A stretch of DNA of 64,000 nt, taken from assembly GCF_008119665.1 (NCBI RefSeq), contig NZ_CP043046.1, positions 186,001-250,000 on the forward strand, written 5' to 3'. Each line of letters opens with the position of its first letter. Within the stretch, counting starts at the first letter, position 1. The DNA is from Pigmentiphaga aceris. GTDB lineage: Bacteria; Pseudomonadota; Gammaproteobacteria; Burkholderiales; Burkholderiaceae_B. A program made the translations under genes and the position numbers. A model generated the notes under the pieces. That model did no database searches and was not told where the DNA came from. It saw only the letters and a program-made list of their open reading frames with translations. Of this stretch, positions 48,097 through 56,087 are shown one piece after another.

Positions 48097-49680
48097 ATGC
48101 AAACCAAGTTGGTGCGTATTTGGTCTTATGGCCTGATCGTCGCTGCATTTTCTGGTCTGACGGCCGGTACGGCTGTGGCGCGTGACCTCGTTGTCGCGCT
48201 GAAAACCGAGCCCAGTTCGCTCGATCCGCAGTACCACGCGTTGACGCCGAACAACCAGATCGCGCAGACCCTGTTCGAAGGTCTGGTCAAGAGCAGTCCG
48301 GACATCGTCCCGGAACCGGCACTGGCCGAATCCTGGACCAACGAAGGCAGCACCTGGACCTTCAAGCTGCGCAAAGGCGTGAAGTTCTCGGACGGCTCGC
48401 CGTTCACCGCCGATGACGTGGTCTTTACCTACGCACGCGCTGCCAAAGTGCCGAACAGCCCGTCGCCCTTCACGATCTACCTGAACGGTATCGAGAAGGT
48501 CGAGGCAGTCGATCCGCTCACCGTCAAGATCACCACCAAGGGCCCGAACCCGCTGCTGGTTACCAACCTCGGCAACGTGCCGATCCTGTCGTCCAAAGCC
48601 GCAGCTGGCCCGGCCGCTGAAGGAAAGACCACCGCCGAACTGAATTCCGGCAATGGTCTGGTCGGTACCGGCCCGTACAAGTTCGTGTCGTGGCAACGTG
48701 GTGCCGAACTGGTGTTCGAGCGCAACCCGCACTACTGGGGCACCAAGCCGGCCTGGGACAAGGTCACCTACCGTCCGCTCAGCAGCGCCGCCGCCCGCGT
48801 GGCCGCCCTGTTGTCCGGTGGTGTCGATCTGATCGAAGATCCCCCGACCGATGACCTGGCCAACCTGAAGAAGAACGATGCGCTGAACGTCATCGAAAAG
48901 GCCTCGGCTCGCGTGATCTACGTGGCGCTGGACCAGCACGGCGAAAAAACGCCGGGCGTGATCGGCACTGCCAAGAACCCGCTGCTGGACAAGCGTGTGC
49001 GTGAAGCGCTGTCGCTGGCCATCGACCGTCCGGCCCTGGTCGAACGCATCATGGGTGGCGTGGCCAAGCCGGCTGCTCAGTTGCTGCCGTATCCGATGCT
49101 GGGTGCAAGCCCCAAGCTGCAGGAAGCGCCGAAGGCTGACATCGAAAAGGCCAAGGCCTTGTTGAAGGAAGCTGGCTACGGCAGCGGCTTCGCCATTCAG
49201 CTGGGTGCACCGAACGGTCGCTACATCAACGACAGCCGCGTGGCGCAAACCATTGCGTCGATGTGGAGCCGCATTGGCGTGAAGACCAGCGTCGAAGCTG
49301 CTGCACCGCCGGTGTTCTTCAAGAACCGCGATTCGTATGCATACAGCGCCTATCTGGCAGGCTGGGGCACCGCAACCGGCGAAATGTCGAACACGCTGAA
49401 CTCCTTGCTGGTCACGCCGAACCCGGCCCTGGGCATCGGAACGACCAACCGCAGCCGTTACTCCAATCCTGCCATGGACAAGCTGGTTGCCGATTCGGCC
49501 ACCATCATGGATGACAAGGCTCGCGGTGCAAAGCTGGCAGAAGCCAGCGAGATCGCCATGGCTGACTACGCCATGCTGCCGATCCACTTCGAAATGTCCG
49601 TCTGGGCAATGAAGAAAGACCTGACCTACAAGGGTCGTGCGGACCAGATGACCCTGGTCCAGGACGTCACCGCCAAGTAA
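48097..49680 (+). CDS. Peptide-type ABC transporter substrate-binding protein
   Basis: A 527-aa family 5 solute-binding protein (DppA/OppA/GsiB type) with a signal peptide ending at about residue 28 (AVA-R). The opening is DLVVALKTEPSSLDPQYHALTPNNQIAQTLFEGL, and the hallmark WTFKLRKGVKFSDGSPFTADDVVFTYAR follows. The ATG at 48097 has AAAGGGAG upstream. It binds peptides or related compounds in the periplasm for the four-gene transporter downstream. The amidohydrolases that follow suggest N-acylated or N-formylated ligands, as an inference. Confidence 0.93.
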   Translation: MQTKLVRIWSYGLIVAAFSGLTAGTAVARDLVVALKTEPSSLDPQYHALTPNNQIAQTLFEGLVKSSPDIVPEPALAESWTNEGSTWTFKLRKGVKFSDGSPFTADDVVFTYARAAKVPNSPSPFTIYLNGIEKVEAVDPLTVKITTKGPNPLLVTNLGNVPILSSKAAAGPAAEGKTTAELNSGNGLVGTGPYKFVSWQRGAELVFERNPHYWGTKPAWDKVTYRPLSSAAARVAALLSGGVDLIEDPPTDDLANLKKNDALNVIEKASARVIYVALDQHGEKTPGVIGTAKNPLLDKRVREALSLAIDRPALVERIMGGVAKPAAQLLPYPMLGASPKLQEAPKADIEKAKALLKEAGYGSGFAIQLGAPNGRYINDSRVAQTIASMWSRIGVKTSVEAAAPPVFFKNRDSYAYSAYLAGWGTATGEMSNTLNSLLVTPNPALGIGTTNRSRYSNPAMDKLVADSATIMDDKARGAKLAEASEIAMADYAMLPIHFEMSVWAMKKDLTYKGRADQMTLVQDVTAK

Positions 49681-49720
49681 TACCCCGCAAGTAAGTCCTT
49701 GCCGTTCGTTATGTGCCAGT

Positions 49721-49744
49721 TGCCGCCCGGTTCGCCGGGCGGCA
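49721..49744 (+). terminator. Hairpin between binding protein and permease genes
   Basis: TGCCGCCCG (49721-49729) and CGGGCGGCA (49736-49744) form a perfect 9-bp stem without a T-run. Like the hairpin at 27991-28015 in the other ABC operon, it probably protects the binding-protein mRNA or attenuates downstream transcription. Confidence 0.45.
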
Positions 49745-49787
49745 CGGGCCGGCACGTCCGTTATTTCATCTACCGGCCTTCCACAAC

Positions 49788-50765
49788 ATGCTTGCTTTCA
49801 TTATTCGCCGCCTGCTTCAGGCCATCCTGGTGATGGTCGTGATGTCGGCGCTGGTGTTCATCGGGATCTACCTGGTGGGCGACCCGATTTCCATGCTCGC
49901 GAGTCCCGATGCCACTGAGCTCGATCGCGCCGCGATCCGCCAGTCGCTGGGACTTGATCTGCCCCTGTGGCAGCAATATATGGTGTTCGTCAGCCAGGCC
50001 GTCCAACTGGACTTCGGCAAAAGTTTCCTGGCCAATCAGCCTGCCATGCAGCTGATCCTGGAACGCATGCCCGCCACGCTGGAACTGGCGTTTGTGTCCA
50101 TGTCGATCGCCGTCCTGGTCGGTGTGCCGCTGGGCATCATCGCCGGCCTGCGCCCCAAGGCTGTCGCATCGCGCGGCATCATGACCGGTTCGATCCTGGG
50201 TTTCTCGCTGCCCAACTTCTGGGTCGGCCTGATGCTCATCATGGTCTTCGCCGTGTTCCTTGGCTGGTTCCCGTCGGGCGGCCGTGGTGACACCGTTGCC
50301 GTCGGCCCGGTTCAGCTCAGCCTGTTCACGCTCGATGGCTGGAAGCATCTGCTGCTGCCCGCCCTGACCATCGCGTTGGCCAAGGGTGCACTGATCATCC
50401 GCGTGACGCGTGCCGCTACCCGCGAATCGCTGCCGATGGACTACATCAAATTCGCGCGCGCCAAAGGTCTGTCCTGGGGCCGCATCCTGCGGGTCCACCT
50501 GCTGAAGAACATCCTGATCCCGATCGTCACGATCAGCGGTCTGGAATTCGGTCAGGTCGTGGCGTTTGCCGTGGTCACTGAAACCGTGTTCGCCTGGCCC
50601 GGCATGGGCAAGCTGCTGCTGGATTCGATCATCACGCTTGATCGTCCGGTGGTTGTGGCCTACCTGCTGCTGGTGGTGTTCTTCCTGGTCATGCTCAATC
50701 TTGTTGTCGACATTCTGTATTCGGTGCTCGACCCGCGTGTACGTCTTCAAGGGGGCCGCTCATGA
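49788..50765 (+). CDS. Peptide-type ABC transporter permease 1 (DppB-like)
   Basis: A 325-aa inner-membrane permease beginning MLAFIIRRLLQAILVM, typical of DppB/OppB/GsiC. It has about six hydrophobic segments, and the EAA-type loop lies in DYIKFARAKGLSWGRILRVHLLKN. Its stop overlaps the second permease start by 4 bp (ATGA). Confidence 0.95.
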   Translation: MLAFIIRRLLQAILVMVVMSALVFIGIYLVGDPISMLASPDATELDRAAIRQSLGLDLPLWQQYMVFVSQAVQLDFGKSFLANQPAMQLILERMPATLELAFVSMSIAVLVGVPLGIIAGLRPKAVASRGIMTGSILGFSLPNFWVGLMLIMVFAVFLGWFPSGGRGDTVAVGPVQLSLFTLDGWKHLLLPALTIALAKGALIIRVTRAATRESLPMDYIKFARAKGLSWGRILRVHLLKNILIPIVTISGLEFGQVVAFAVVTETVFAWPGMGKLLLDSIITLDRPVVVAYLLLVVFFLVMLNLVVDILYSVLDPRVRLQGGRS

Positions 50766-51688
50766 GCCAAGCCACTGTTACTGCTACGCCTGATGTGGCA
50801 AAGGTCGCTGGCGTCGAAACCCCGTGGCAACGTTTCAAAAGCGATTTCCTGGCCAGCAAGATTGCCATCTTCGGTCTGATCCTGATGATCCTGGTGCTGG
50901 GGGCCGCCATCCTGGCACCCTGGATCGCCCCGCAGAATCCGTACGACATCGGCAACCTGGACATCTTCGATTCCAAGCTGCCCCCGCTCAGCAAGAGCGC
51001 CGACGGCAGCATGACCTACTGGCTGGGTACCGACGGCCAGGCGCGTGACCTGCTCAGCGCCATCCTGTATGGCATGCGTACCAGCATGATGGTCAGCATC
51101 GTGTCGGTGGCCGCTGCATTGGTCCTCGGCACTCTGGTTGGCTTGGTTGCCGCCTACTTCGGCGGCTGGGTCGATGCCCTGCTGATGCGCATTGCCGACA
51201 TCCAGCTGTCCTTCCCCTCGATCCTGGTGGCCCTGGTGCTGCTGGCCGTGCTGGGCAAGGGCGTGGACAAAGTGATCATCGCGCTGATCATCGTGCAGTG
51301 GGCGTACTTTGCCCGTGCCGCACGAAGCGCGGCGCTGGTCGAACGCACCAAGGAATACGTGGAAGCCGCGCGCTGCATGTCGCTGGGTTCGGCTCGCGTG
51401 CTGCTGCGTCACATGCTGCCGAACTGTCTGCCGCCGCTGATCGTGATCGCCACCATCGACCTGGCACACGCCATCGCGTTGGAAGCCACGCTGTCGTTCC
51501 TGGGCGTTGGTGTCCCGGTGACCGAACCGTCGCTGGGCATGCTGATCTCGAACGGCTTTGAATTCCTGATGGGCGGCAGCTACTGGATCTCGTTCTTCCC
51601 CGGTATTGCGCTGGCCCTGGCGATCATCGCGATCAACCTGGTGGGCGACCACTTGCGCGACATCCTCAACCCCTACAACGCTCACTAA
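50762..51688 (+). CDS. Peptide-type ABC transporter permease 2 (DppC-like)
   Basis: A 308-aa partner permease with a cytoplasmic N-terminus and about six hydrophobic segments. The family elements YWLGTDGQARDLLSAILYGMR and the EAA loop EYVEAARCMSLGSARVLLRHMLPN are clear. It overlaps permease 1 and is followed by AAGGAGG serving the first ATPase gene. Confidence 0.95.
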   Translation: MSQATVTATPDVAKVAGVETPWQRFKSDFLASKIAIFGLILMILVLGAAILAPWIAPQNPYDIGNLDIFDSKLPPLSKSADGSMTYWLGTDGQARDLLSAILYGMRTSMMVSIVSVAAALVLGTLVGLVAAYFGGWVDALLMRIADIQLSFPSILVALVLLAVLGKGVDKVIIALIIVQWAYFARAARSAALVERTKEYVEAARCMSLGSARVLLRHMLPNCLPPLIVIATIDLAHAIALEATLSFLGVGVPVTEPSLGMLISNGFEFLMGGSYWISFFPGIALALAIIAINLVGDHLRDILNPYNAH

Positions 51689-51699
51689 GGAGGCATGTG

Positions 51700-52707
51700 A
51701 TGGCAACAGAAAACACACGCGCCGCCGCTGGTGCGCCGGTACTGGACGTCGAAGGCCTCCAGACCCACTTCTTTACCCGTGGCGGTGTCGTCAAGGCCGT
51801 CGACGGGCTGGACCTGAAGGTCGGCGCAGGCGAAATCCTGGGCCTGGTCGGTGAATCAGGCTCGGGCAAGAGCATTACCGGTTTCTCGATCATCGGCTTG
51901 ATCGACGAACCGGGCCGCATCGTCGGCGGCAAGATCAACTTCATGGGCGAGAACCTGGTCGGTGCAAGCGAGAAACGCTTGCAGCAGCTTCGCGGCAAAG
52001 ACATCGCGATGATCTTCCAGGACCCGATGATGACGCTCAACCCGGTGTTGCGCGTCGACACGCAGATGATCGAGGCCATCCAGGCCCACGAGAAGGTCAG
52101 CACCCAGGCCGCCCGTGCGCGAGCCCGCGATGCGCTGGCGACCGTAGGCATCCCGGCTCCCGATGAACGCCTGACGACCTACCCGCACCAATTGTCGGGC
52201 GGCATGCGTCAGCGTGTGGCGATTGCCATTGCGCTGCTCAATCGCCCGAAGTTGATCATTGCCGACGAGCCGACCACCGCGCTGGATGTGACCATCCAGG
52301 CGCAGATCCTGTACGAAGTGCAGAAGCTGTGCCGCGAAACCGGTACCGCCCTGATCTGGATCACCCACGATCTGGCCGTGGTGTCGGGTCTGGCCGATCG
52401 CATTTCGGTGATGTATGCCGGACGCGTGGTGGAAAGCGGGTCGACCGCCAACGTCATCCAGCGCCCCGGTCATCCGTACACCGAAGGCCTGATCCATTCG
52501 ATTCCGACGCGTGAGACGCATGGCAGTCTGCTGGCGCAGATTCCCGGCATGACACCGTCCCTGCTCAATCTGCCGAAAGGCTGCTCGTTCCGGCCCCGCT
52601 GCCCGCGCGCAACGGATGCCTGTCTGGAAGTGCCACCTGTGGTCGAGGTGAGCCCCGGTCAGTTCTCGCGCTGCTGGCACGCCACTGTTGCGGAGCCCGC
52701 GCTGTGA
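51700..52707 (+). CDS. Peptide-type ABC transporter ATPase 1 (DppD-like)
   Basis: A 335-aa ATPase with Walker A GESGSGKSITG, signature LSGGMRQRVAIAIAL, Walker B LIIADEPTTALD and the C-terminal oligopeptide-transporter extension with Cys residues (GCSFRPRCPRATDAC), which in relatives binds an Fe-S cluster. The ATG at 51700 sits six bases after AAGGAGG and is preferred to the GTG at 51697. Confidence 0.95.
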   Translation: MATENTRAAAGAPVLDVEGLQTHFFTRGGVVKAVDGLDLKVGAGEILGLVGESGSGKSITGFSIIGLIDEPGRIVGGKINFMGENLVGASEKRLQQLRGKDIAMIFQDPMMTLNPVLRVDTQMIEAIQAHEKVSTQAARARARDALATVGIPAPDERLTTYPHQLSGGMRQRVAIAIALLNRPKLIIADEPTTALDVTIQAQILYEVQKLCRETGTALIWITHDLAVVSGLADRISVMYAGRVVESGSTANVIQRPGHPYTEGLIHSIPTRETHGSLLAQIPGMTPSLLNLPKGCSFRPRCPRATDACLEVPPVVEVSPGQFSRCWHATVAEPAL

Positions 52708-53792
52708 ATACATCCGCTGTGAATACCTCTGCCATCAACGCTGCCGATGCCTCGGCACCCACCGCTACCCCCATTCTGTCGTTGCGCGGCATCCGCAAGC
52801 AGTTCGCGCAATCGCCCGACCTGGCGGCACGCATCGCCGGCATGCTGGGCGCGGCTACACCGCCGTCGGTAGTGAAAGCGGTCGACGGTGTCGATCTCGA
52901 CATCCTTCCCGGTGAAGTGGTTGGCGTCGTGGGCGAATCCGGCTGCGGCAAGTCCACGCTGGGCCGCATGATTGCGGGCATCAACCCGCCGTCGGCCGGT
53001 GACATCCACTATCGCGGCAAGTCGGTCGCCGCGATGGACAACAAGACCCGTCGATCTTTCGAACTCGACGTGCAGATGATCTTCCAGAACCCGATGGCGT
53101 CCTTGAATCCGCGCATGCGGGTGGAAGACATCATCGGCGAGGCACCGGTGGTGCATGGCCTGATCAAGCGCGGCGAGCAAAAGGAATACGTGGCTGGTCT
53201 GCTGCGCCAGGTGGGCCTGGACCCGGCCTACGCCCAGCGTTATCCGCACCAGTTCTCGGGCGGCCAGCGCCAGCGTATCGGCATTGCGCGCGCGCTTGCG
53301 CTCAAGCCCAAGGTCATCGTCTGCGACGAGGCGGTTGCCGCACTCGACGTGTCGATTCAGGCACAGGTGCTGAACCTGTTCACGGAACTGCGCAAGACCT
53401 ACGACCTGACGTATGTGTTCATCAGCCACAACCTGGGGGTGGTTGGCCACATCTCCGATCGTGTGGTGATCATGTACCTGGGCCGCGTGGTCGAAGTGGC
53501 AAACACCGACACGGTGTTCAACCGCCCGAACCATCCGTATACGCAGGCTTTGCTGGGCGAGCTGCCGTCGCTGGATGCCACCCGTCGTGAGTACCAGCCG
53601 ATCAAGGGCGAATTGCCCTCGCCGCTGGCTCCGCCGCCGGGTTGCACTTTCCATCCGCGCTGCCCGCACGTGATGCCCAAGTGCAAGACGGAAGCCCCGA
53701 GCTTGAAGGGCATCGGCATCCGTCACCTGAGTGCTTGCCACTTGAATGACCTGCCGCCCGAACAGCGCCCGGCACCGCTGAACGCACACTGA
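52704..53792 (+). CDS. Peptide-type ABC transporter ATPase 2 (DppF-like)
   Basis: A 362-aa second ATPase, starting at a GTG overlapping the previous stop (GTGA). It has Walker A GESGCGKSTLG, signature FSGGQRQRIGIARAL, Walker B VIVCDEAVAALD (Asp-Glu retained, Pro replaced by Ala) and the same Cys-rich extension (GCTFHPRCPHVMPKC). The N-terminal part has an extra stretch of about 25 residues around RIAGMLGAATPPSV. It pairs with ATPase 1. Confidence 0.95.
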   Translation: MNTSAVNTSAINAADASAPTATPILSLRGIRKQFAQSPDLAARIAGMLGAATPPSVVKAVDGVDLDILPGEVVGVVGESGCGKSTLGRMIAGINPPSAGDIHYRGKSVAAMDNKTRRSFELDVQMIFQNPMASLNPRMRVEDIIGEAPVVHGLIKRGEQKEYVAGLLRQVGLDPAYAQRYPHQFSGGQRQRIGIARALALKPKVIVCDEAVAALDVSIQAQVLNLFTELRKTYDLTYVFISHNLGVVGHISDRVVIMYLGRVVEVANTDTVFNRPNHPYTQALLGELPSLDATRREYQPIKGELPSPLAPPPGCTFHPRCPHVMPKCKTEAPSLKGIGIRHLSACHLNDLPPEQRPAPLNAH

Positions 53793-53804
53793 TTGCATGC
53801 TTTG

Positions 53805-53840
53805 AAGGCCAGCGCGGCAACCCTGCGCTGGCCTTTGTTC
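53805..53840 (+). terminator. Intrinsic terminator after the ABC operon
   Basis: AAGGCCAGCGC (53805-53815) and GCGCTGGCCTT (53825-53835) form a perfect 11-bp stem with a 9-nt loop followed by TGTTCT. It lies 12 bp after the last ATPase, so the two hydrolase genes downstream probably have their own promoter or depend on read-through. Confidence 0.8.
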
Positions 53841-53893
53841 TGATCTGCACGACAAACGTAGTACCCAGCTGTCTCCCGAACACAGGATTTTCG

Positions 53894-54793
53894 ATGTCCA
53901 GCCCGTCTACTGCGGTAACCGCCGCTGTCTCCGCCTCTGTCCCTGGGGCCTTTGCGCCCTACACCCTGACCCTGCCGCAAGGTGAAGCGCTTCCGCTGAT
54001 CGGCGACTCGCCGCACAGTGGCACCACCTACCCGAGCGACTTCCGTTTTGCCGCCGATTTCATGGACGTGCGCTCGGGTGAGGACACCTACGTGCACGAG
54101 TTGTGGTCGCAGCTGCCGGCACATGGCGGCACGCTGCTGGCAGCGGAATTCCCGCGCAGCTACATCGACCCGAATCGTGAAATCGATGACATCGACCAAT
54201 CGATGCTCGACGCGCCGTGGCCGGGTCCGGTCAACGCAGGCGAGAAAACCCGTCTGGGCATCGGCCTGATCTGGCGCGATTCGAACAAGAAAGCCATCTA
54301 CGACCGCAAGCTCACGCCTGCCGAAGTGCAGTCGCGTATCGAGCGCTTCCATGTGCCGTATCACCTGGCACTGAATGCGCAGATCGAAGCGGCGTATCAG
54401 AAGTTCGGTGCGGTCTGGCATCTGAATCTGCATTCGATGCCGGGCAACTCCTACGAGTCGCTGCAGATCAAGTCGGACAAGCCTTTGGCTGACTTTGTCC
54501 TGGGTGACCGTGACGGCACGACCTGCTCGCCGGAGTTCCTCGACGTGGTGGCCACGGCACTGCGCAAGTGCGGCTACAGCGTTGCCATCAACGACCCCTT
54601 CAAGGGCGTGGCGCTGATCGGTCGCATTGGCCGTCCGCTGGAAAATCGGCATAGCATGCAGATCGAAGTACAGCGCTACCTGTACATGAGTGAAAAGAAT
54701 TTCGAGCGGAATGACCACTTCGTCAAACTTCAGGCCGACCTGGTTGAAGTTACGAAAACGGTCGCCAGCTATATCCAGGAGAAAATTGCATGA
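53894..54793 (+). CDS. N-formylglutamate amidohydrolase family protein (299 aa)
   Basis: The conserved DSPHSGTTYP near the N-terminus, DTYVHELW, NREIDDID and HLNLHSMPG match the N-formylglutamate amidohydrolase (HutG-type) family. This family hydrolyses the formyl group from N-formyl-Glu, normally in histidine degradation. There is no hut gene nearby; instead the gene follows a peptide transporter and overlaps an M20 amidohydrolase by 4 bp. A role in deformylating imported N-formyl amino acids or peptides is an inference. No signal peptide. Confidence 0.88.
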   Translation: MSSPSTAVTAAVSASVPGAFAPYTLTLPQGEALPLIGDSPHSGTTYPSDFRFAADFMDVRSGEDTYVHELWSQLPAHGGTLLAAEFPRSYIDPNREIDDIDQSMLDAPWPGPVNAGEKTRLGIGLIWRDSNKKAIYDRKLTPAEVQSRIERFHVPYHLALNAQIEAAYQKFGAVWHLNLHSMPGNSYESLQIKSDKPLADFVLGDRDGTTCSPEFLDVVATALRKCGYSVAINDPFKGVALIGRIGRPLENRHSMQIEVQRYLYMSEKNFERNDHFVKLQADLVEVTKTVASYIQEKIA

Positions 54794-55998
54794 AGACGAT
54801 CGACGAAATCGAACGCGCCCATCCGGCGCTGACCGCCATCCGACGTGACTTCCACGCGCACCCGGAAATTGCCTTTGAAGAAGTCCGCACGTCGGCCCGC
54901 GTGGCAGAACTGCTGACCGAGTGGGGCATTGAAGTTACCCGTGGCCTGGGCAAGACCGGCCTGGTGGGTGTGTTGCGCGGAACCGGTGGCACGAGCACCC
55001 GTTCGATCGGCCTGCGCGCCGACATGGACGCACTGCCCATGCCCGAGCACAACCGCTTCGACCACGCCTCGCAGAACCCCGGCCGCATGCACGGCTGTGG
55101 CCATGACGGCCACACCACCATGTTGCTGGCCGCCGCGCAGTACCTGTCGGCACACCGTGACTTCGACGGCATCGTCAACTTCATCTTCCAGCCCGCGGAA
55201 GAAGGCGGCAACGCTGGCGCGCGCGCAATGATGCAAGACGGCCTGTTCGAGCGTTTCCCGTGCGACGAGGTCTATGGCATTCACAACTGGCCCGGCATGC
55301 CCACCGGTCACTTCGGCTTCCTGGTCGGCCCGTCGATGGCGTCCAGCAACCGCTTCGAGATCAAGGTGCACGGCGTCGGCGCGCACGCTGCCACCCCGGA
55401 AAACGGTGTTGACCCGGTCTTCATCGCAGCCGAGATGGTCGGTTCGCTGCAATCGCTGATCACCCGCAACAAGCCGGCCGGTTCGACCGCCGTGTTGTCG
55501 ATCACGCAGATTCACGCAGGCGACGCCTATAACGTGATCCCGGCCGAGGCCATCATCCGTGGCACGGTGCGTACCTTCCACACGGAAACCCTCGACATGG
55601 TCGAGGAAAACATGCGCCGCATCGTGACGATGCTGCCGCAGGCTTATGGTGCCACCGGTGAACTGAACTTCATCCGCGCCTACCCGTGCCTGGTGAACCA
55701 CGAGGAGCAGACCAAGTTCGCGGCCGATGTGGCTGAAGCCATGGTCGGCCCGGGCATGGTCACGCGTTCGTTGAAGCCCATCACCGGTTCGGAAGACTTC
55801 TCGTTCTTCCTGGAAAAGGTGCCGGGTTCGTACCTGTTCCTGGGTAACGGCGGCGGTGAGCATCGCGCCTACGAAGCCTACGAAGGCATGGGTCCGTGCG
55901 AGCTGCACAACCCCAACTACGACTTCAACGATGCGCTGCTGCCGATTGGCGGAAGCTATTGGGTGAAGCTCGTGCAGGCCTTCTTCGCGAAGGCTTGA
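54790..55998 (+). CDS. M20 metallopeptidase / hippurate hydrolase-like amidohydrolase
   Basis: A 402-aa M20D-type enzyme that cleaves N-acyl amino acids. The metal-binding motifs are RADMDALPM, MHGCGHDGHTTML (Cys, His ligands) and FIFQPAEEGGNAGARAM (catalytic Glu). The dimerisation domain and terminal GSEDFSFFLEKVPG complete it. The start overlaps the formylglutamate hydrolase stop (ATGA). Together they could split N-acylated amino acids or dipeptides taken up by the transporter upstream. Confidence 0.93.
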   Translation: MKTIDEIERAHPALTAIRRDFHAHPEIAFEEVRTSARVAELLTEWGIEVTRGLGKTGLVGVLRGTGGTSTRSIGLRADMDALPMPEHNRFDHASQNPGRMHGCGHDGHTTMLLAAAQYLSAHRDFDGIVNFIFQPAEEGGNAGARAMMQDGLFERFPCDEVYGIHNWPGMPTGHFGFLVGPSMASSNRFEIKVHGVGAHAATPENGVDPVFIAAEMVGSLQSLITRNKPAGSTAVLSITQIHAGDAYNVIPAEAIIRGTVRTFHTETLDMVEENMRRIVTMLPQAYGATGELNFIRAYPCLVNHEEQTKFAADVAEAMVGPGMVTRSLKPITGSEDFSFFLEKVPGSYLFLGNGGGEHRAYEAYEGMGPCELHNPNYDFNDALLPIGGSYWVKLVQAFFAKA

Positions 55999-56028
55999 TT
56001 GTTAGCGAATCGGTAGCGACCAAGCAGG

Positions 56029-56087
56029 CACCTTGTAAACAAGGTGTCTGACCAAGCTCATGCTAAGACGGCGGCTCAGGCCGCCGT
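56029..56087. terminator. Convergent terminator region, two hairpins
   Basis: CACCTTG-TAAA-CAAGGTG (56029-56046) and ACGGCGGC-TCAG-GCCGCCGT (56068-56087) are two perfect hairpins between the M20 gene and the convergent EAL gene; the second covers the EAL stop codon. Confidence 0.6.
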
